Assembly: GCF_001543245.1 (NCBI RefSeq)
Contig: NZ_CP014163.1
Coordinates: forward strand, 1,532,387-1,596,386
Length of the DNA stretch: 64,000 nt
From: Aerococcus urinaehominis
GTDB taxonomy: Bacteria > Bacillota > Bacilli > Lactobacillales > Aerococcaceae
Direction of reading: 5' to 3'
Position 1 is the first letter of the stretch; each line of letters starts with the position of its first letter. Of the stretch, positions 8,887-18,080 are shown in pieces. Under the pieces are notes generated by a model. The model ran no database searches. It was not told the DNA's origin and saw only the letters and a program-made list of their open reading frames with translations. The translations under genes and the position numbers were made by a program.

Positions 8887-9876
8887 ATGCCAGTTTTCAT
8901 AAAAACTTGTAAGTATGCTCTGGCAACTTTTTTAGCTATTTATATCGCCCAAATCTTGGGCTTAGATTATGCGGTATCTGCTGGTGTCATTGCCATTCTC
9001 TCTCTGGCTGACACCAGTAAAGGCACCTTTATTTATATTGGCAACCTGGTTTTAACTATGATCTTGTCGCTAGCAGTAGCCAGTCTAGTTTTTAACCTTT
9101 TTGGCTACCATATTTGGACCTTCTCCTTATTCTTGGCTTTGACCTATCCTTTGGCTGTGTACTTCAAGAGCCACAAGGCCATTGCGCCTTGCGCGGTCTC
9201 TGTCTCCCATCTCTTGATTGAACAGACGACCTCCTTTGACTGGCTGATGAATGAGTTTTTACTACTCATTATTGGTGCCGGCATTGCCATGGTGGTCAAC
9301 CTCTACCAGCCATCAGTTTCTAAGCAGATGGAAGACATCAAGGACCAACTGGAGGTTTTGATGCAGGATATTCTCTACACCATGGCCCAACACCTAGACC
9401 AGGGGACTGGGGTGGATCCTATTTACGGGATTGTGGACCTGGCCGATGTCAAGCTGAGGCAGGGGATTGATCTATCACAAATGGAGCAGGCCAACCAATT
9501 GACCCAGTCTAGCCTTTACTATGCCCAGTACTTTGAAATGCGCTACTTGCAGCTGCAAATTCTCTATAACATGATTGAACGCTTGACCAACTTAAATATG
9601 AAGAGCCAGCAGGCGACCATGCTGGCGGCTTTTCTTAAGCAAGTTGCCGATGAGCTCCATGCTGAAAACCCTGTCTTAGGCTTGCAGTCCCAATTGGATG
9701 CTTTAGTCGCTGACTACCGGAGCCAAGACCTACCTAAGACCCGGGAAGAATTTGAAAACCGGGCCAAGTTGTTTGAAGTGCTGACCGATTGTCAGAAGTT
9801 TTTAAAATTGAAGCGGGGCTTCGTCGACCATATGCGGACAGTTAACCGGGTCACCCAGCATTTAGGCCGTCATTAA
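8887..9876 (+). CDS. Aromatic acid exporter family (FUSC-like) membrane protein
   Basis: A 329-residue protein. The N-terminal half (residues 1-145) has about six membrane segments, and the C-terminal half is a soluble, helix-rich cytoplasmic domain. The opening segment (KTCKYALATFLAIYIAQILG, then AVSAGVIAILSLADT) and the cytoplasmic domain match the ArAE_1 / ArAE_1_C architecture of Bacillus YqjA-like proteins, a branch of the fusaric acid resistance/aromatic acid exporter superfamily. The substrate cannot be told from sequence. aggtgatgat precedes ATG 8887, and a TATAAT-like box lies just upstream. Confidence 0.8.
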   Translation: MPVFIKTCKYALATFLAIYIAQILGLDYAVSAGVIAILSLADTSKGTFIYIGNLVLTMILSLAVASLVFNLFGYHIWTFSLFLALTYPLAVYFKSHKAIAPCAVSVSHLLIEQTTSFDWLMNEFLLLIIGAGIAMVVNLYQPSVSKQMEDIKDQLEVLMQDILYTMAQHLDQGTGVDPIYGIVDLADVKLRQGIDLSQMEQANQLTQSSLYYAQYFEMRYLQLQILYNMIERLTNLNMKSQQATMLAAFLKQVADELHAENPVLGLQSQLDALVADYRSQDLPKTREEFENRAKLFEVLTDCQKFLKLKRGFVDHMRTVNRVTQHLGRH

Positions 9877-9905
9877 ACCTGACCGCATCCGGTGCTAATT
9901 AAAAA

Positions 9906-9957
9906 GAAACTAAAATCACTTTAGACCGAATTTTAAAGTGGTTTTAGTCTCTTTTTG
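9906..9957. terminator. Bidirectional terminator between convergent genes
   Basis: A long stem actaaaatcacttta (9909-9923) pairs with taaagtggttttagt through G-U pairs, with T runs on both strands. It serves the FUSC-like gene and the convergent hemolysin III gene. Confidence 0.8.
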
Positions 9958-9991
9958 TCATATTTGTTATAGTAAGGCTAGTATGTAGCCT

Positions 9992-10639
9992 TTAGATATG
10001 CAGGTAGACAGCTAGGTACATAAAGGCCGCCGCTAGTGAGACAAAGAGGTGCCAGATAAAATGATAATACCGGCGTGCTTGGCGGCTGTAGAAGTAGGTG
10101 CCAGCACTATAGGTTAAGCCACCGGCTAAAAGCCAGGCCAGCCCTGACCAGCCTATCCGCTGGCTAATCGGCCAGATGACCAGGAGGACTAGCCAGCCCA
10201 TGGCTAGGTAGAGGTAGGTAGAGAATTTTTTGATGGTTTTGGGATGGCGGATTTTCATATAAATACCGACGAGGGCGATAGTCCATTCCAGGCCAAAAAT
10301 TAACCAACCCAGCCATGAATTTAAAACTAGTAAGCAAAAAGGGGTATAGGTGCCGGCAATTAGGAGGAAGATACTGGCATGGTCTAATATTTGGAGCTGG
10401 TTGCGAATTGGCGTAAAATAGAAGCAGTGGTAAACTGTTGAGGCAGTAAAGAGGACCACCATGGCCAAACCGTAAATTGTGTAGGCAAAATAGGCTAAGC
10501 TGGTATGGGCTTGCTGGTAGAGGGCTAGGGTAGCCAAAATCGCCAAAGCCGCTGAAATACCGTGGCTGGTCGCGTTGAGGGCCTGGTTAGTGACGTCATA
10601 AGCTGTAATATGCGTATGGTTGGACTGGTTGCTAGACAT
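9992..10639 (-). CDS. Hemolysin III family membrane protein (YqfA/TrhA type)
   Basis: A 215-residue protein with seven predicted membrane segments, matching the PAQR/hemolysin III family: N-terminal NATSHGISAALAILATLALY, the motif FTASTVYHCFYF, HASIFLLIAGTYTPFCL, and the last segment FIWHLFVSLAAAFMY. The conserved His and Asp residues (SHG, YH, DHAS, WH) form the metal site of PAQR proteins. Bacterial members affect membrane fluidity homeostasis; hemolytic activity is not implied by the name. aaagggg lies upstream of ATG 10639. It is divergent from the GTPase gene. Confidence 0.9.
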   Translation of the reverse strand: MSSNQSNHTHITAYDVTNQALNATSHGISAALAILATLALYQQAHTSLAYFAYTIYGLAMVVLFTASTVYHCFYFTPIRNQLQILDHASIFLLIAGTYTPFCLLVLNSWLGWLIFGLEWTIALVGIYMKIRHPKTIKKFSTYLYLAMGWLVLLVIWPISQRIGWSGLAWLLAGGLTYSAGTYFYSRQARRYYHFIWHLFVSLAAAFMYLAVYLHI

Positions 10640-10707
10640 GGAATGCCCCTTTCGTTTTTAGAAATTATAACATAGTCCCAGCTGGGCATAGGAGATAGGT
10701 GATTTAA

Positions 10708-11931
10708 ATGGCGAAATATTTTGATGTGTCCCTGGCCGACCAAATCCAGGAAAAGACACTTGAAGAGATTAACAAGATGGACAAGCTTCATATTCTTTTG
10801 GTGGGGAAGACCGGGGTGGGTAAGTCTACCCTGGTCAACAACCTCTTTCGCGAAAAATTAGCGGCAACTGGGGTTGGTAAACCGGTGACGCCGCATCTAC
10901 GTCGCATTGAAAAAGAAGGGGTGCCCCTGGTATTATATGATACGCGTGGCTTAGAGCTAGACCAAGCTGTCCAAGACCAGGTGACCAGTGAAATCAAGTC
11001 ATGCTTGGCCCAGTTAGCTAAGGACGGTGACTGGATGCATTGTGCATATTATTGCATTAATGCCAATGCTAACCGGATTGAAGAATTGGAAATTAATTTT
11101 ATTAAGCAACTTGCCCAAGAAATGCCGGTAATTTTAGTCCTGACCCAGGCTATGGGCCAGGGAGTTGATGATTTTAAGGCTTATATCAAAGACTTAAACC
11201 TACCGATTCAAGCTTTGATCCCAGTTATGGCAGCTGATTACCAAATTTCAGCCGACTATACCATTTCAGCTTTTGGCTTGGACGAATTAATGGCACGGAC
11301 CCTGGAAATTATTCCTGAAGACCGCCAGGCGGCTTTTCATAATGCCCAACAGGTCGATATCCAGGCCAAGGCTAAATTAGCGCGACGTTGGGCGCGCCGC
11401 TATATTATTTCTAGTTTTGGGGTAGGTTTTACCCCAATACCTTTTGCGGATGCTTCAATTCTTGTCCCCATGCAGGTGGGTATGCTGGCCCATATTACTG
11501 CGGTTTTTGGTATCTCCATGGAAAAATCCAAATTGGTATCGATTTTAGCCGCAGTTGGTGGCACGGGTGGAGCAACCTTTTTGGGACGGACCCTGGTTGC
11601 TAATGTGGTCAAATTAATCCCAGGAGTCGGCACCATGGCTGGTGGGGTGGTATCAGGGACAACCGCAGCCGTAGTGACCTCGGCTTTAGCCATGTCCTAT
11701 ATCGAAGTTTTGACCCTCATAGCCCAAGCAGACAAGCAGGGAGAGGACTTGTCAGCCAAGTATCTGGGCGATTATATGCGGCAAACCTTCAAGGCCCGGC
11801 TCAAGCGTGGGGACCAAGACGCTGATTTTAAAGCCATTAAAAACCAGTTAGATCAAGACCAAGACTACGAATCAGCTGAGAGTCACCCAAATAAAAAGGG
11901 TAGTTTATGGTCGCGTTGGCGGCGGAAATAA
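10708..11931 (+). CDS. GTPase with C-terminal DUF697 membrane domain
   Basis: A 407-residue protein. The N-terminal Era-like GTPase domain shows G1 GKTGVGKST (33-41), G3 DTRG and a G4-like VLTQ instead of NKxD. The C-terminal part (about 225-345) is Gly/Ala-rich and hydrophobic (FGVGFTPIPFADASILVPMQ, then VGMLAHITAVFGI), matching DUF697/YcjF-like membrane-associated domains. The tail is charged. The cellular function of this family is not established. ATG 10708 follows an aggtga site. Confidence 0.8.
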   Translation: MAKYFDVSLADQIQEKTLEEINKMDKLHILLVGKTGVGKSTLVNNLFREKLAATGVGKPVTPHLRRIEKEGVPLVLYDTRGLELDQAVQDQVTSEIKSCLAQLAKDGDWMHCAYYCINANANRIEELEINFIKQLAQEMPVILVLTQAMGQGVDDFKAYIKDLNLPIQALIPVMAADYQISADYTISAFGLDELMARTLEIIPEDRQAAFHNAQQVDIQAKAKLARRWARRYIISSFGVGFTPIPFADASILVPMQVGMLAHITAVFGISMEKSKLVSILAAVGGTGGATFLGRTLVANVVKLIPGVGTMAGGVVSGTTAAVVTSALAMSYIEVLTLIAQADKQGEDLSAKYLGDYMRQTFKARLKRGDQDADFKAIKNQLDQDQDYESAESHPNKKGSLWSRWRRK

Positions 11932-12005
11932 AATTAACTAGTTATTAAGATTATATCATCTTGTTATGGTATAATGAGTTCAAGAATTAGAATAGGTGAA
12001 GAAAA

Positions 12006-12581
12006 ATGAAGAGACAAGCGGAATTCCAGGCTTGGATTGAGGACTTAGAAGAATTTTCCTTACCACGCTGGGACGACTTAACCGATATGCCGATTTATAT
12101 GGAACAGTTGCTCCATATGATTGAAAAGTATTTGGAACTCTTCCAATTTGGTGAGGAGGGTGGCCAGTCCTTAACCCCGTCTATGGTTAACAATTATGTC
12201 AAACTGGGCCTTATTCCTAAGCCTGACAAGAAAAAGTATAACAAACGCCATGTGGCCTACTTGATTATTATTACTCTCTTTAAGCAGGTCATTTCTATTG
12301 CTGAGATTCAAAAAGCCCTCTTGTTTTTAGCCAAGCAATTGGGCTCTAAAGCAGCTTATGATCGTTTTTGTGAAATTCAGGAACTAACTATCCACAGCCG
12401 GGTCAAGGCCTACCGCCAAGGCGAGAGTGATGGCGCTATTATGGCTGCCATGACGGCTTTTGAGCAAGATGATAATTTTGATGAGTACCTAATTTGGTCA
12501 GCCTGTTCGACCATGACTAACCTCTTGTTTGCCAAACAGATCATTTCTTTGATTGAGCCGGAGGACAGGTTAGCAGAATAA
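12006..12581 (+). CDS. DUF1836 family protein, putative DNA-binding
   Basis: A 191-residue protein matching DUF1836. The centre resembles a MerR-like helix-turn-helix: LTPSMVNNYVKLGLIPKPDK, then KKYNKRHVAYLIIITLFKQV. The C-terminus is helical. The role is unknown; DNA binding is inferred from the helix-turn-helix pattern. It has its own TATAAT-like box at 11970-11975, and the downstream degV starts 18 nt after its stop, so the two are likely cotranscribed. Confidence 0.75.
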   Translation: MKRQAEFQAWIEDLEEFSLPRWDDLTDMPIYMEQLLHMIEKYLELFQFGEEGGQSLTPSMVNNYVKLGLIPKPDKKKYNKRHVAYLIIITLFKQVISIAEIQKALLFLAKQLGSKAAYDRFCEIQELTIHSRVKAYRQGESDGAIMAAMTAFEQDDNFDEYLIWSACSTMTNLLFAKQIISLIEPEDRLAE

Positions 12582-12599
12582 AGATAAGTGAGGGAGATT

Positions 12600-13484
12600 A
12601 TGGGACAAGAAAAAATTGGTTTTATTGTAGATTCTGGTAGTGATGTACCAGCTGAATTAGTGGCTAGCCACCATATTAAGGTGCTTCCTTTGACAGTGAC
12701 CTACCAGGATGGTCGTGAATTTGACGATGGCGACCTAGATCTAGATCAACTTTACCGGGATATTGATGACCAGTCACCTAAGACATCCCTACCTTCAGGG
12801 GAGAAGATTTTCCAAGCCTTTGAAGAACTTAAGCGTGCTGGGTGTACGCATGTGATTGCCACAACCATTTCATCAGCCCTATCAGGTACCTTCAATAGTG
12901 TGCGATTGGCGGCCCTAGAAATGGCTGACATGGAAACTTTTGTCCTAGATACCAAGTCTATTGGTATCGGTGCCGGGCTTTTTATGGTTGCGGCTTGCTA
13001 TTATTTAGACCAAGGTGATGATTTCGACACCATCTGTGATAAATTATCCCGTTCAGTGGACCCTAGCCATATCTTCTTCCATATTTCAACCCTCCACTAT
13101 CTAATCAAGGGGGGCCGGATTGGTAAGGTGATGGGCACCCTGGGCTCTATGCTGAAAATTCAGCCCATTATTACCTGTGACGAAGAGGGCATTTATACCA
13201 CTGTGGCCAAGTTTAGAGAATCACGTCGCGACAATGACCAGCGGGCCATTGACAAGCTCCTAGACCAGGTCGACCGGGTTAGCGATAAAACCAGGACTTA
13301 TTTTGTCGGTAGTTCAGGTGGGTCCAAGGCAGCCCAGGCCAAGATGCGGACGCTGTCGGAAAAATTGCCGACCATCCTCCCACATATCCAAGCTAATTAT
13401 GCAGTTCCCGTTTCTCCTGTTTTAGGTGTTCATACTGGACCTGATATTTCTGGTTGCGCCATTGTCCCTGTGATTGAAGATTAA
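12600..13484 (+). CDS. DegV family fatty-acid-binding protein
   Basis: A 294-residue DegV/FakB-like protein. It begins IGFIVDSGSDVPAELVASHH, with the family's early acidic-Ser motif, then KTSLPSGEKIFQAFEEL, TISSALSGTFNSVRLAA and IKGGRIGKVMG, which line the lipid-binding pocket. Family members bind a fatty acid and some hand it to the kinase FakA for phospholipid synthesis. I chose ATG 12600, preceded by agggaga; the GTG 12 nt upstream overlaps the ribosome site. A strong terminator follows. Confidence 0.9.
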   Translation: MGQEKIGFIVDSGSDVPAELVASHHIKVLPLTVTYQDGREFDDGDLDLDQLYRDIDDQSPKTSLPSGEKIFQAFEELKRAGCTHVIATTISSALSGTFNSVRLAALEMADMETFVLDTKSIGIGAGLFMVAACYYLDQGDDFDTICDKLSRSVDPSHIFFHISTLHYLIKGGRIGKVMGTLGSMLKIQPIITCDEEGIYTTVAKFRESRRDNDQRAIDKLLDQVDRVSDKTRTYFVGSSGGSKAAQAKMRTLSEKLPTILPHIQANYAVPVSPVLGVHTGPDISGCAIVPVIED

Positions 13485-13492
13485 TGACAAGA

Positions 13493-13535
13493 AAAAAGTC
13501 TCCTTGAGCAAGATGCGCTCAGGGAGACTTTTTTT
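13493..13535 (+). terminator. Terminator after degV-like gene
   Basis: Stem agtctcc-t-tgagc pairs with gctca-g-ggagact, followed by T7. It lies between the DegV gene and the convergent HesB-like gene and may serve both. Confidence 0.9.
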
Positions 13536-13553
13536 ACTAGTTATTAATGCAGG

Positions 13554-13850
13554 CTAGGCTTCTGGGGTAAAGTCGTAAACAAAGCTTTCTTCTTCGGGTT
13601 TATAATCAACGGCAAAATCATAGCCGTTGAAGAACCATTCGTCATGCTTGTCCATGTAATATAGGACCCCATCCTTTTCGGTTGAAGCGATCACTTCATC
13701 AGGGGCTTCAACTGAGACGGCAACAGAAAAGCCTTCGTGGACAGCTGTTTTACCGTAAACCTTGCTGGTAAAGCGTAGGGCATCGCCTTTTTCGAGACCC
13801 ATTTCTTCTTGGGCAAACTTGTGGGCTTGGTCACTTACTGTAATTTTCAC
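13554..13850 (-). CDS. HesB/YneR-like protein lacking cysteines
   Basis: A 98-residue acidic protein with the HesB-like fold pattern (MKITVSDQAHKFAQEEMGLE ... GDALRFTSKVYGKTAVHEGF, then SVAVSVEAPDEVI). It contains no cysteine at all, so unlike IscA/SufA it cannot ligate an Fe-S cluster through Cys. This matches the Firmicute YneR-type subgroup, whose function is unknown. It stands alone between convergent and divergent neighbours. Confidence 0.75.
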   Translation of the reverse strand: MKITVSDQAHKFAQEEMGLEKGDALRFTSKVYGKTAVHEGFSVAVSVEAPDEVIASTEKDGVLYYMDKHDEWFFNGYDFAVDYKPEEESFVYDFTPEA

Positions 13851-13988
13851 TTGCCTTCCTCCTCTTTCTTCATTGTCTTCATTATAACGGCAATTTTTGT
13901 CGCTGGCAACGATTGCGCCTGCATATTGGGCGGTATCTGCTAGCTTCTATGTTAGAATGATTATAAGTTAGATAGAAAGGAAATACTT

Positions 13989-14639
13989 ATGTCGTTATTT
14001 GAAACTAAAGATTTAGGCTACCGGGTGGCTGACCGGCAGATTTTGTCCGATATTAATTTGACCATCCAGCCGGGCCAACATACCCGGATTGCGGGGCCGT
14101 CGGGATCGGGCAAGTCAACCTTACTTAAACTTTTAGCCAACTTAATTGCTAAGAGTCAGGGAGAAATTTATTTTGCGGGTAAGGCCCAGGGAGATTATCC
14201 GCCAACTGATTACCGCCAGCAGGTGTCTTATTGTTACCAGAATCCTAGCCTGTTTGGTCAAAAATTAATTGATAACCTGGCCTTTCCGGCCCAGTTGCGC
14301 CAGGATGACTTTGATGAGGAGATATGTCGCAACTACATGTCCGCGCTAGGGTTAGACCATTTGGACCTAGACCAGAGCATCAATGATTTATCTGGTGGTG
14401 AAAAACAGCGTTTGGCCTTAGTGCGCAACCTGATTTATCCGCCTAAGGCTCTGCTGTTAGATGAAATTTCTTCATCTCTAGATGCCCAAACCAGCCAAAA
14501 AGTGGTGGATTTTCTGGCTGACTATGCCAAGCGCCACCAAACTACCTTGGTCTTAGTATCCCACAATGATTATGAAGCGGTCCTTTGCCAGCAAGAAATT
14601 TACCTGGACAAGGGCCAAGTTAAGGAGGTTAAGTCATGA
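13989..14639 (+). CDS. ABC transporter ATP-binding protein, FetA/YbbL type
   Basis: A 216-residue ABC ATPase. Walker A is GPSGSGKST (36-44), the Q-loop is in SYCYQNPSLFG, the signature is LSGGEKQRLAL, Walker B is ALLLDEISSSLD, and the H-loop is VSHND. The short size and partnership with the next gene match the FetA-FetB (YbbL-YbbM) pair. In E. coli that pair is associated with iron homeostasis and resistance to oxidative stress; the substrate here is not proven. The stop overlaps the permease start (ATGA). Confidence 0.85.
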   Translation: MSLFETKDLGYRVADRQILSDINLTIQPGQHTRIAGPSGSGKSTLLKLLANLIAKSQGEIYFAGKAQGDYPPTDYRQQVSYCYQNPSLFGQKLIDNLAFPAQLRQDDFDEEICRNYMSALGLDHLDLDQSINDLSGGEKQRLALVRNLIYPPKALLLDEISSSLDAQTSQKVVDFLADYAKRHQTTLVLVSHNDYEAVLCQQEIYLDKGQVKEVKS

Positions 14640-15415
14640 ATCCAGCCTTAAGTGTAACCCCTATGTCCTTGGTGGTGGCTTTTTCTTTGGTCTTAATTGC
14701 CATGGCCATTGCCCACAAGGAGAAATTAGGTTTAAATAAAGAAATCGCTGTTGCCACCGTCCGCATGCTCATCCAACTGACTGTGGTAGGCTTCCTCTTG
14801 ACCTACGTCTTTCAACTGGATGCCGACTGGGTGACTGGTATTATTATGGTACTGATGGCAGTGAATGCCGCTTGGAATGCTTCTAAGCGGGCCCAGGGGC
14901 TGCCACAAGCTTTTAAAATCTCTATTTTGTCCTTGTTTCTAGGTGTCTTTACCGCCTTAGCTGTCCTATTGGTTTCTGGGTCGCTGCAGTTTATTCCTCA
15001 ACAAATGATCCCGATTACTGGGATGTTGGTCGGTAATGCGATGAATATTATCGGCTTGAGTTTCCGCAACTTGCGGTCTGGTTTCCAAGCCCAGGCCCAG
15101 CAGGTTCAAGAACGGATAGCTCTGGGTGCTAATCCCAAACAGGCTTCTTTTGAAATTATCCGCCAGGCCATCAAGGGGTCCTTGCAACCAACCATTGATT
15201 CTACTAAAATGGTTGGCTTGGTTACCTTGCCCGGCATGATGACAGGGATGATGTTCGCTGGGGCTGTACCGACTACAGCAGTTATGTACCAAATCATGAT
15301 TTACTTTATGATTATGGCAACCGCCTCTATTACCGCCACAGCAGCAATTTACCAGGCTTACCGGGCCTTCTTTGATGGGGAAGGGCGCCTTAACCGTCAG
15401 TCGCTGGAAGATTAG
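14636..15415 (+). CDS. ABC transporter permease, FetB/YbbM type
   Basis: A 259-residue protein with about seven membrane segments. It contains the family motifs AVATVRMLIQLTVVGFLL, PITGMLVGNAMNI and the cytoplasmic loop LGANPKQASFEIIRQAIKGS, followed by VGLVTLPGMMTGMMFAGAVP. These are typical of the UPF0014/FetB family. Its ATG overlaps the ATPase gene by 4 bp, so both form one transporter. Iron export is the best family-based guess for the substrate. Confidence 0.87.
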   Translation: MNPALSVTPMSLVVAFSLVLIAMAIAHKEKLGLNKEIAVATVRMLIQLTVVGFLLTYVFQLDADWVTGIIMVLMAVNAAWNASKRAQGLPQAFKISILSLFLGVFTALAVLLVSGSLQFIPQQMIPITGMLVGNAMNIIGLSFRNLRSGFQAQAQQVQERIALGANPKQASFEIIRQAIKGSLQPTIDSTKMVGLVTLPGMMTGMMFAGAVPTTAVMYQIMIYFMIMATASITATAAIYQAYRAFFDGEGRLNRQSLED

Positions 15416-15491
15416 AAAATTTTTGTCAGCTGGCGTGAATTATGATATTGTAGGAGACATAAATTGTAGTGTTTAGACAAGGGGGATGCTT

Positions 15492-16247
15492 GTGGGCTTG
15501 AAATTTACCAAGGGTTATGTGGTCAGTTTTGACCAGGTTAATGCCTTAGGAGAGATGACTTTAAAGGCCTTGTTTGACCGTTTGATGATGACATCCGGTT
15601 TCCAGGAGCGAAGTTTGCCTGGTTTACAGGCTTTTCGTGACCAGAACCAGTTAGCTTGGGTGGTGACTGCTCACCAGTTAGAAATTAATCGACTGCCGCG
15701 CTATGGAGAAGAAATCGCTATTGAAACGGAAGCCTTGACCTACAATGCCTTCTTTACCTACCGGCAGTTTAAGGTCTATGACCAAACTGGCCAAATCTTG
15801 GTCACGGCCCTGTCCACCTTCTCGATGATTGACCTTAAAGACCGCAAGGTTGTCCGGGTGCCGGATGATATCATTCAAGCCTATCAAGTAGCCCCAGCTA
15901 AAAGAAAAGTAAAACGTCTACGCCTGGCCAAGGATTTGACTGCTAATGACCAAGTTGACCAGGTGACCGCTCAATTTTTAGATATTGACGGCAACCGCCA
16001 TGTCAATAACGGGGTTTACTTAAATTGGGTGACCAATAGCTTGGGTGCGGACTGGTGGCTAAATAAACAGTTGACCCACTTGTCTATTGCCTACGAACGT
16101 GAGATTGCCCTGGGCAGTCAAGTAGATGTGCTGACCTATGACCAAATGGATGAAAGTCACCAGACCTACCATGAAATAAAATCTAACCAAGGCCGGCATG
16201 CCTTGGTGGCCCTTACCTGGCAGGACCGGGCAGGGCATCTAGAATAG
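15492..16247 (+). CDS. Acyl-ACP thioesterase
   Basis: A protein of about 251 residues with a double hot-dog architecture, matching bacterial acyl-ACP thioesterases, which release free fatty acids from acyl-ACP. The N-terminal half has FQERSLPGLQAFRDQNQLAW and NRLPRYGEEIAIETEAL. The second half has LDIDGNRHVNNGVYLNWV, where the Asn and His are the usual catalytic residues. The start is uncertain: aaggggg abuts ATG 15486, so GTG 15492 or TTG 15498 have better spacing; I used GTG. It is followed 18 nt later by coaA. Confidence 0.85.
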   Translation: MGLKFTKGYVVSFDQVNALGEMTLKALFDRLMMTSGFQERSLPGLQAFRDQNQLAWVVTAHQLEINRLPRYGEEIAIETEALTYNAFFTYRQFKVYDQTGQILVTALSTFSMIDLKDRKVVRVPDDIIQAYQVAPAKRKVKRLRLAKDLTANDQVDQVTAQFLDIDGNRHVNNGVYLNWVTNSLGADWWLNKQLTHLSIAYEREIALGSQVDVLTYDQMDESHQTYHEIKSNQGRHALVALTWQDRAGHLE

Positions 16248-16265
16248 AAAGTTAGAGGATTTGTT

Positions 16266-17198
16266 GTGCTAGATACCAGTGCCTACCATATTATTGACCG
16301 CCAGCAGTGGGCGGCCTACCGCGACCAGAATCAACCGGGACCGACCTTGTCTTTGACTGAGGCCCAGCTCCAGCGCTTGGTTTCTTTAAATGATGAAATC
16401 AGCCTCCAGGATGCTAAGGAAGTCTACCAACCCTTGACCCAACTGGTTAGCCTCTATGTCCATAATTATTGGCAATTTTCTGACCGCCGCAACCAATTTT
16501 TGGGTATCCAAGACCAGGTGCCCCCCTTTATTATTGGTATTTCTGGTTCGGTTGCAGTTGGAAAGTCAACGGCGGCCCGTTTGTTGCGGCTATTTTTAGC
16601 CCAGGCTTTTCCTGACATTCAAGTCGACTTGGTTACTACTGATGGCTTTCTTTATCCCAACCGGATTTTACGCCAGCATAATTTGATGAGCCGCAAGGGT
16701 TTTCCTGAGTCCTATGATATGGACCGTTTAATTCAGTTCTTATCTGATGTTAAAAATAATGTGCAAAACATTAGCTATCCCATGTATTCTCATGAGATTT
16801 ACGATATTGTACCGGGTAGGTCCCGGGTCTTGGAGAATCCTCAGATTCTGATTGTCGAGGGGATTAATGTCTTCCAGGTGCCGGCCAATAAAAATATCCT
16901 GATGACCGAGTTTTACCACCTGTCTATCTATGTGGATGCCGATACCGACTTGATCGCTAAATGGTATTTGGAGCGTTTTAATATTCTACGTGACCAGGCC
17001 AATTCGCCTGATGAGTATTATTACCGCTTTGCTAAGATGTCCTACGCTGAAGCCCAGGCCTATGCTAAAAACATCTGGGAGACCATTAATTTGGTTAACC
17101 TAGACAAGTATATCTTGCCTACCCGCGACCGGGCCGATATTATCATCCATAAAACGGATAACCACTATATTGATGAATTGTGGATGAAGAAATATTAG
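16266..17198 (+). CDS. coaA: Type I pantothenate kinase
   Basis: A 310-residue enzyme that phosphorylates pantothenate, the first step of coenzyme A synthesis. The P-loop GSVAVGKST is at 94-102, followed by LVTTDGFLYPNRIL, RKGFPESYD, and a C-terminal segment with VNLDKYILPTRDRADIIIHK that is typical of the E. coli CoaA type. Length equals the family norm. The start is GTG 16266, with agagga upstream. It is probably cotranscribed with the thioesterase gene. Confidence 0.96.
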   Translation: MLDTSAYHIIDRQQWAAYRDQNQPGPTLSLTEAQLQRLVSLNDEISLQDAKEVYQPLTQLVSLYVHNYWQFSDRRNQFLGIQDQVPPFIIGISGSVAVGKSTAARLLRLFLAQAFPDIQVDLVTTDGFLYPNRILRQHNLMSRKGFPESYDMDRLIQFLSDVKNNVQNISYPMYSHEIYDIVPGRSRVLENPQILIVEGINVFQVPANKNILMTEFYHLSIYVDADTDLIAKWYLERFNILRDQANSPDEYYYRFAKMSYAEAQAYAKNIWETINLVNLDKYILPTRDRADIIIHKTDNHYIDELWMKKY

Positions 17199-17241
17199 CC
17201 TATAAGTTTTTACTAAGCCTGGCTCAATTTCTTTAAAAAGT

Positions 17242-17278
17242 AAAAACTAAGCTCTATAATAAGAGCTTAGTTTTTTAT
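17242..17278 (+). terminator. Terminator after coaA
   Basis: The stem aaaaactaagctct pairs with agagcttagttttt around a 6-nt loop, and a T run follows. The DUF554 gene's Shine-Dalgarno begins just after. Confidence 0.9.
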
Positions 17279-17292
17279 TTGGAGGGATTTTT

Positions 17293-18009
17293 GTGTCAAT
17301 TTATTTCGGGGTTATGGTAGAGATTGCTGTGATTTTTATCTTTACCACTATCGGCCTATTACTAGGTGATTTTCTCCCTGACCGGGTGCGGGCTGGCTCC
17401 CTGAAGGCGATTGGTGCCGTGATTGCCTATCTTGGGGTAAGCGGGGCCAGTGATAGCCAGGATTTGGTCATCTTGATTGCTAGCCTCTTAATTGGCACCA
17501 TGATTGGTGAGTGGCTTGATTTAGAAGGACGGCTCAACCAGGGGGCCGACCATTTGAAGGCCCGTTTTACCAGGCAAGCGACTGACACTAACCATAGTTT
17601 TGCTCACGGTTTTGTGACAGCTTCTATCGTGATCTGTGTCGGCGCTATGACCGTGTTGGGCGCTTTGAATTCCGGCCTTCATGGGGACCACAGTTTACTG
17701 TTAGCTAAGGCTGTGATTGTGGCTATTACTTGTATCGTCTTTGGGGCGACATATGGCATCGGTACTTATTTTGCTAGTTTAACGGTTATCATTTACGAAG
17801 GGGGCCTGGTGACACTAGCAGCTTGGTTGGCCCCACTTTTAACTGAACCAGTGATTGCTGAGATGTCCGCGGCTGGATCCTTAATTTTAATTCCTCTTGG
17901 TCTAAATATGCTAGAAGCGACTGATATTAAGGTCACCAACCAAATTCCAGCTATTTTTGTGCCGATTGGCTTAGTGCCCCTGGCGGATTGGTTGACTAGC
18001 CTGTTTTAG
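17293..18009 (+). CDS. DUF554 family membrane protein
   Basis: A 238-residue protein with about six membrane segments. Pattern of DUF554 (YdfK/YqgA type): LLGDFLPDRVRAGSLKAIGA, IGTMIGEWLDLEGRLNQGAD, then FVTASIVICVGAMTVLGALN and the C-terminal PAIFVPIGLVPLADWL. Likely a transporter; substrate unknown. The start is GTG 17293 with ggaggga upstream. It is probably monocistronic, bounded by two terminators. Confidence 0.85.
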   Translation: MSIYFGVMVEIAVIFIFTTIGLLLGDFLPDRVRAGSLKAIGAVIAYLGVSGASDSQDLVILIASLLIGTMIGEWLDLEGRLNQGADHLKARFTRQATDTNHSFAHGFVTASIVICVGAMTVLGALNSGLHGDHSLLLAKAVIVAITCIVFGATYGIGTYFASLTVIIYEGGLVTLAAWLAPLLTEPVIAEMSAAGSLILIPLGLNMLEATDIKVTNQIPAIFVPIGLVPLADWLTSLF

Positions 18010-18022
18010 AAAAGATAATAAG

Positions 18023-18071
18023 ACAAAAGAACCTCGCCTTGAGCATTTGGCTTCAGGCGAGGTTCTTTTGT
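18023..18071. terminator. Bidirectional terminator
   Basis: The stem acaaaagaacctcgcct (18023-18039) pairs perfectly with aggcgaggttcttttgt (18055-18071). It separates the DUF554 gene from the convergent regulator gene. Confidence 0.9.
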
Positions 18072-18080
18072 TGATTAAGG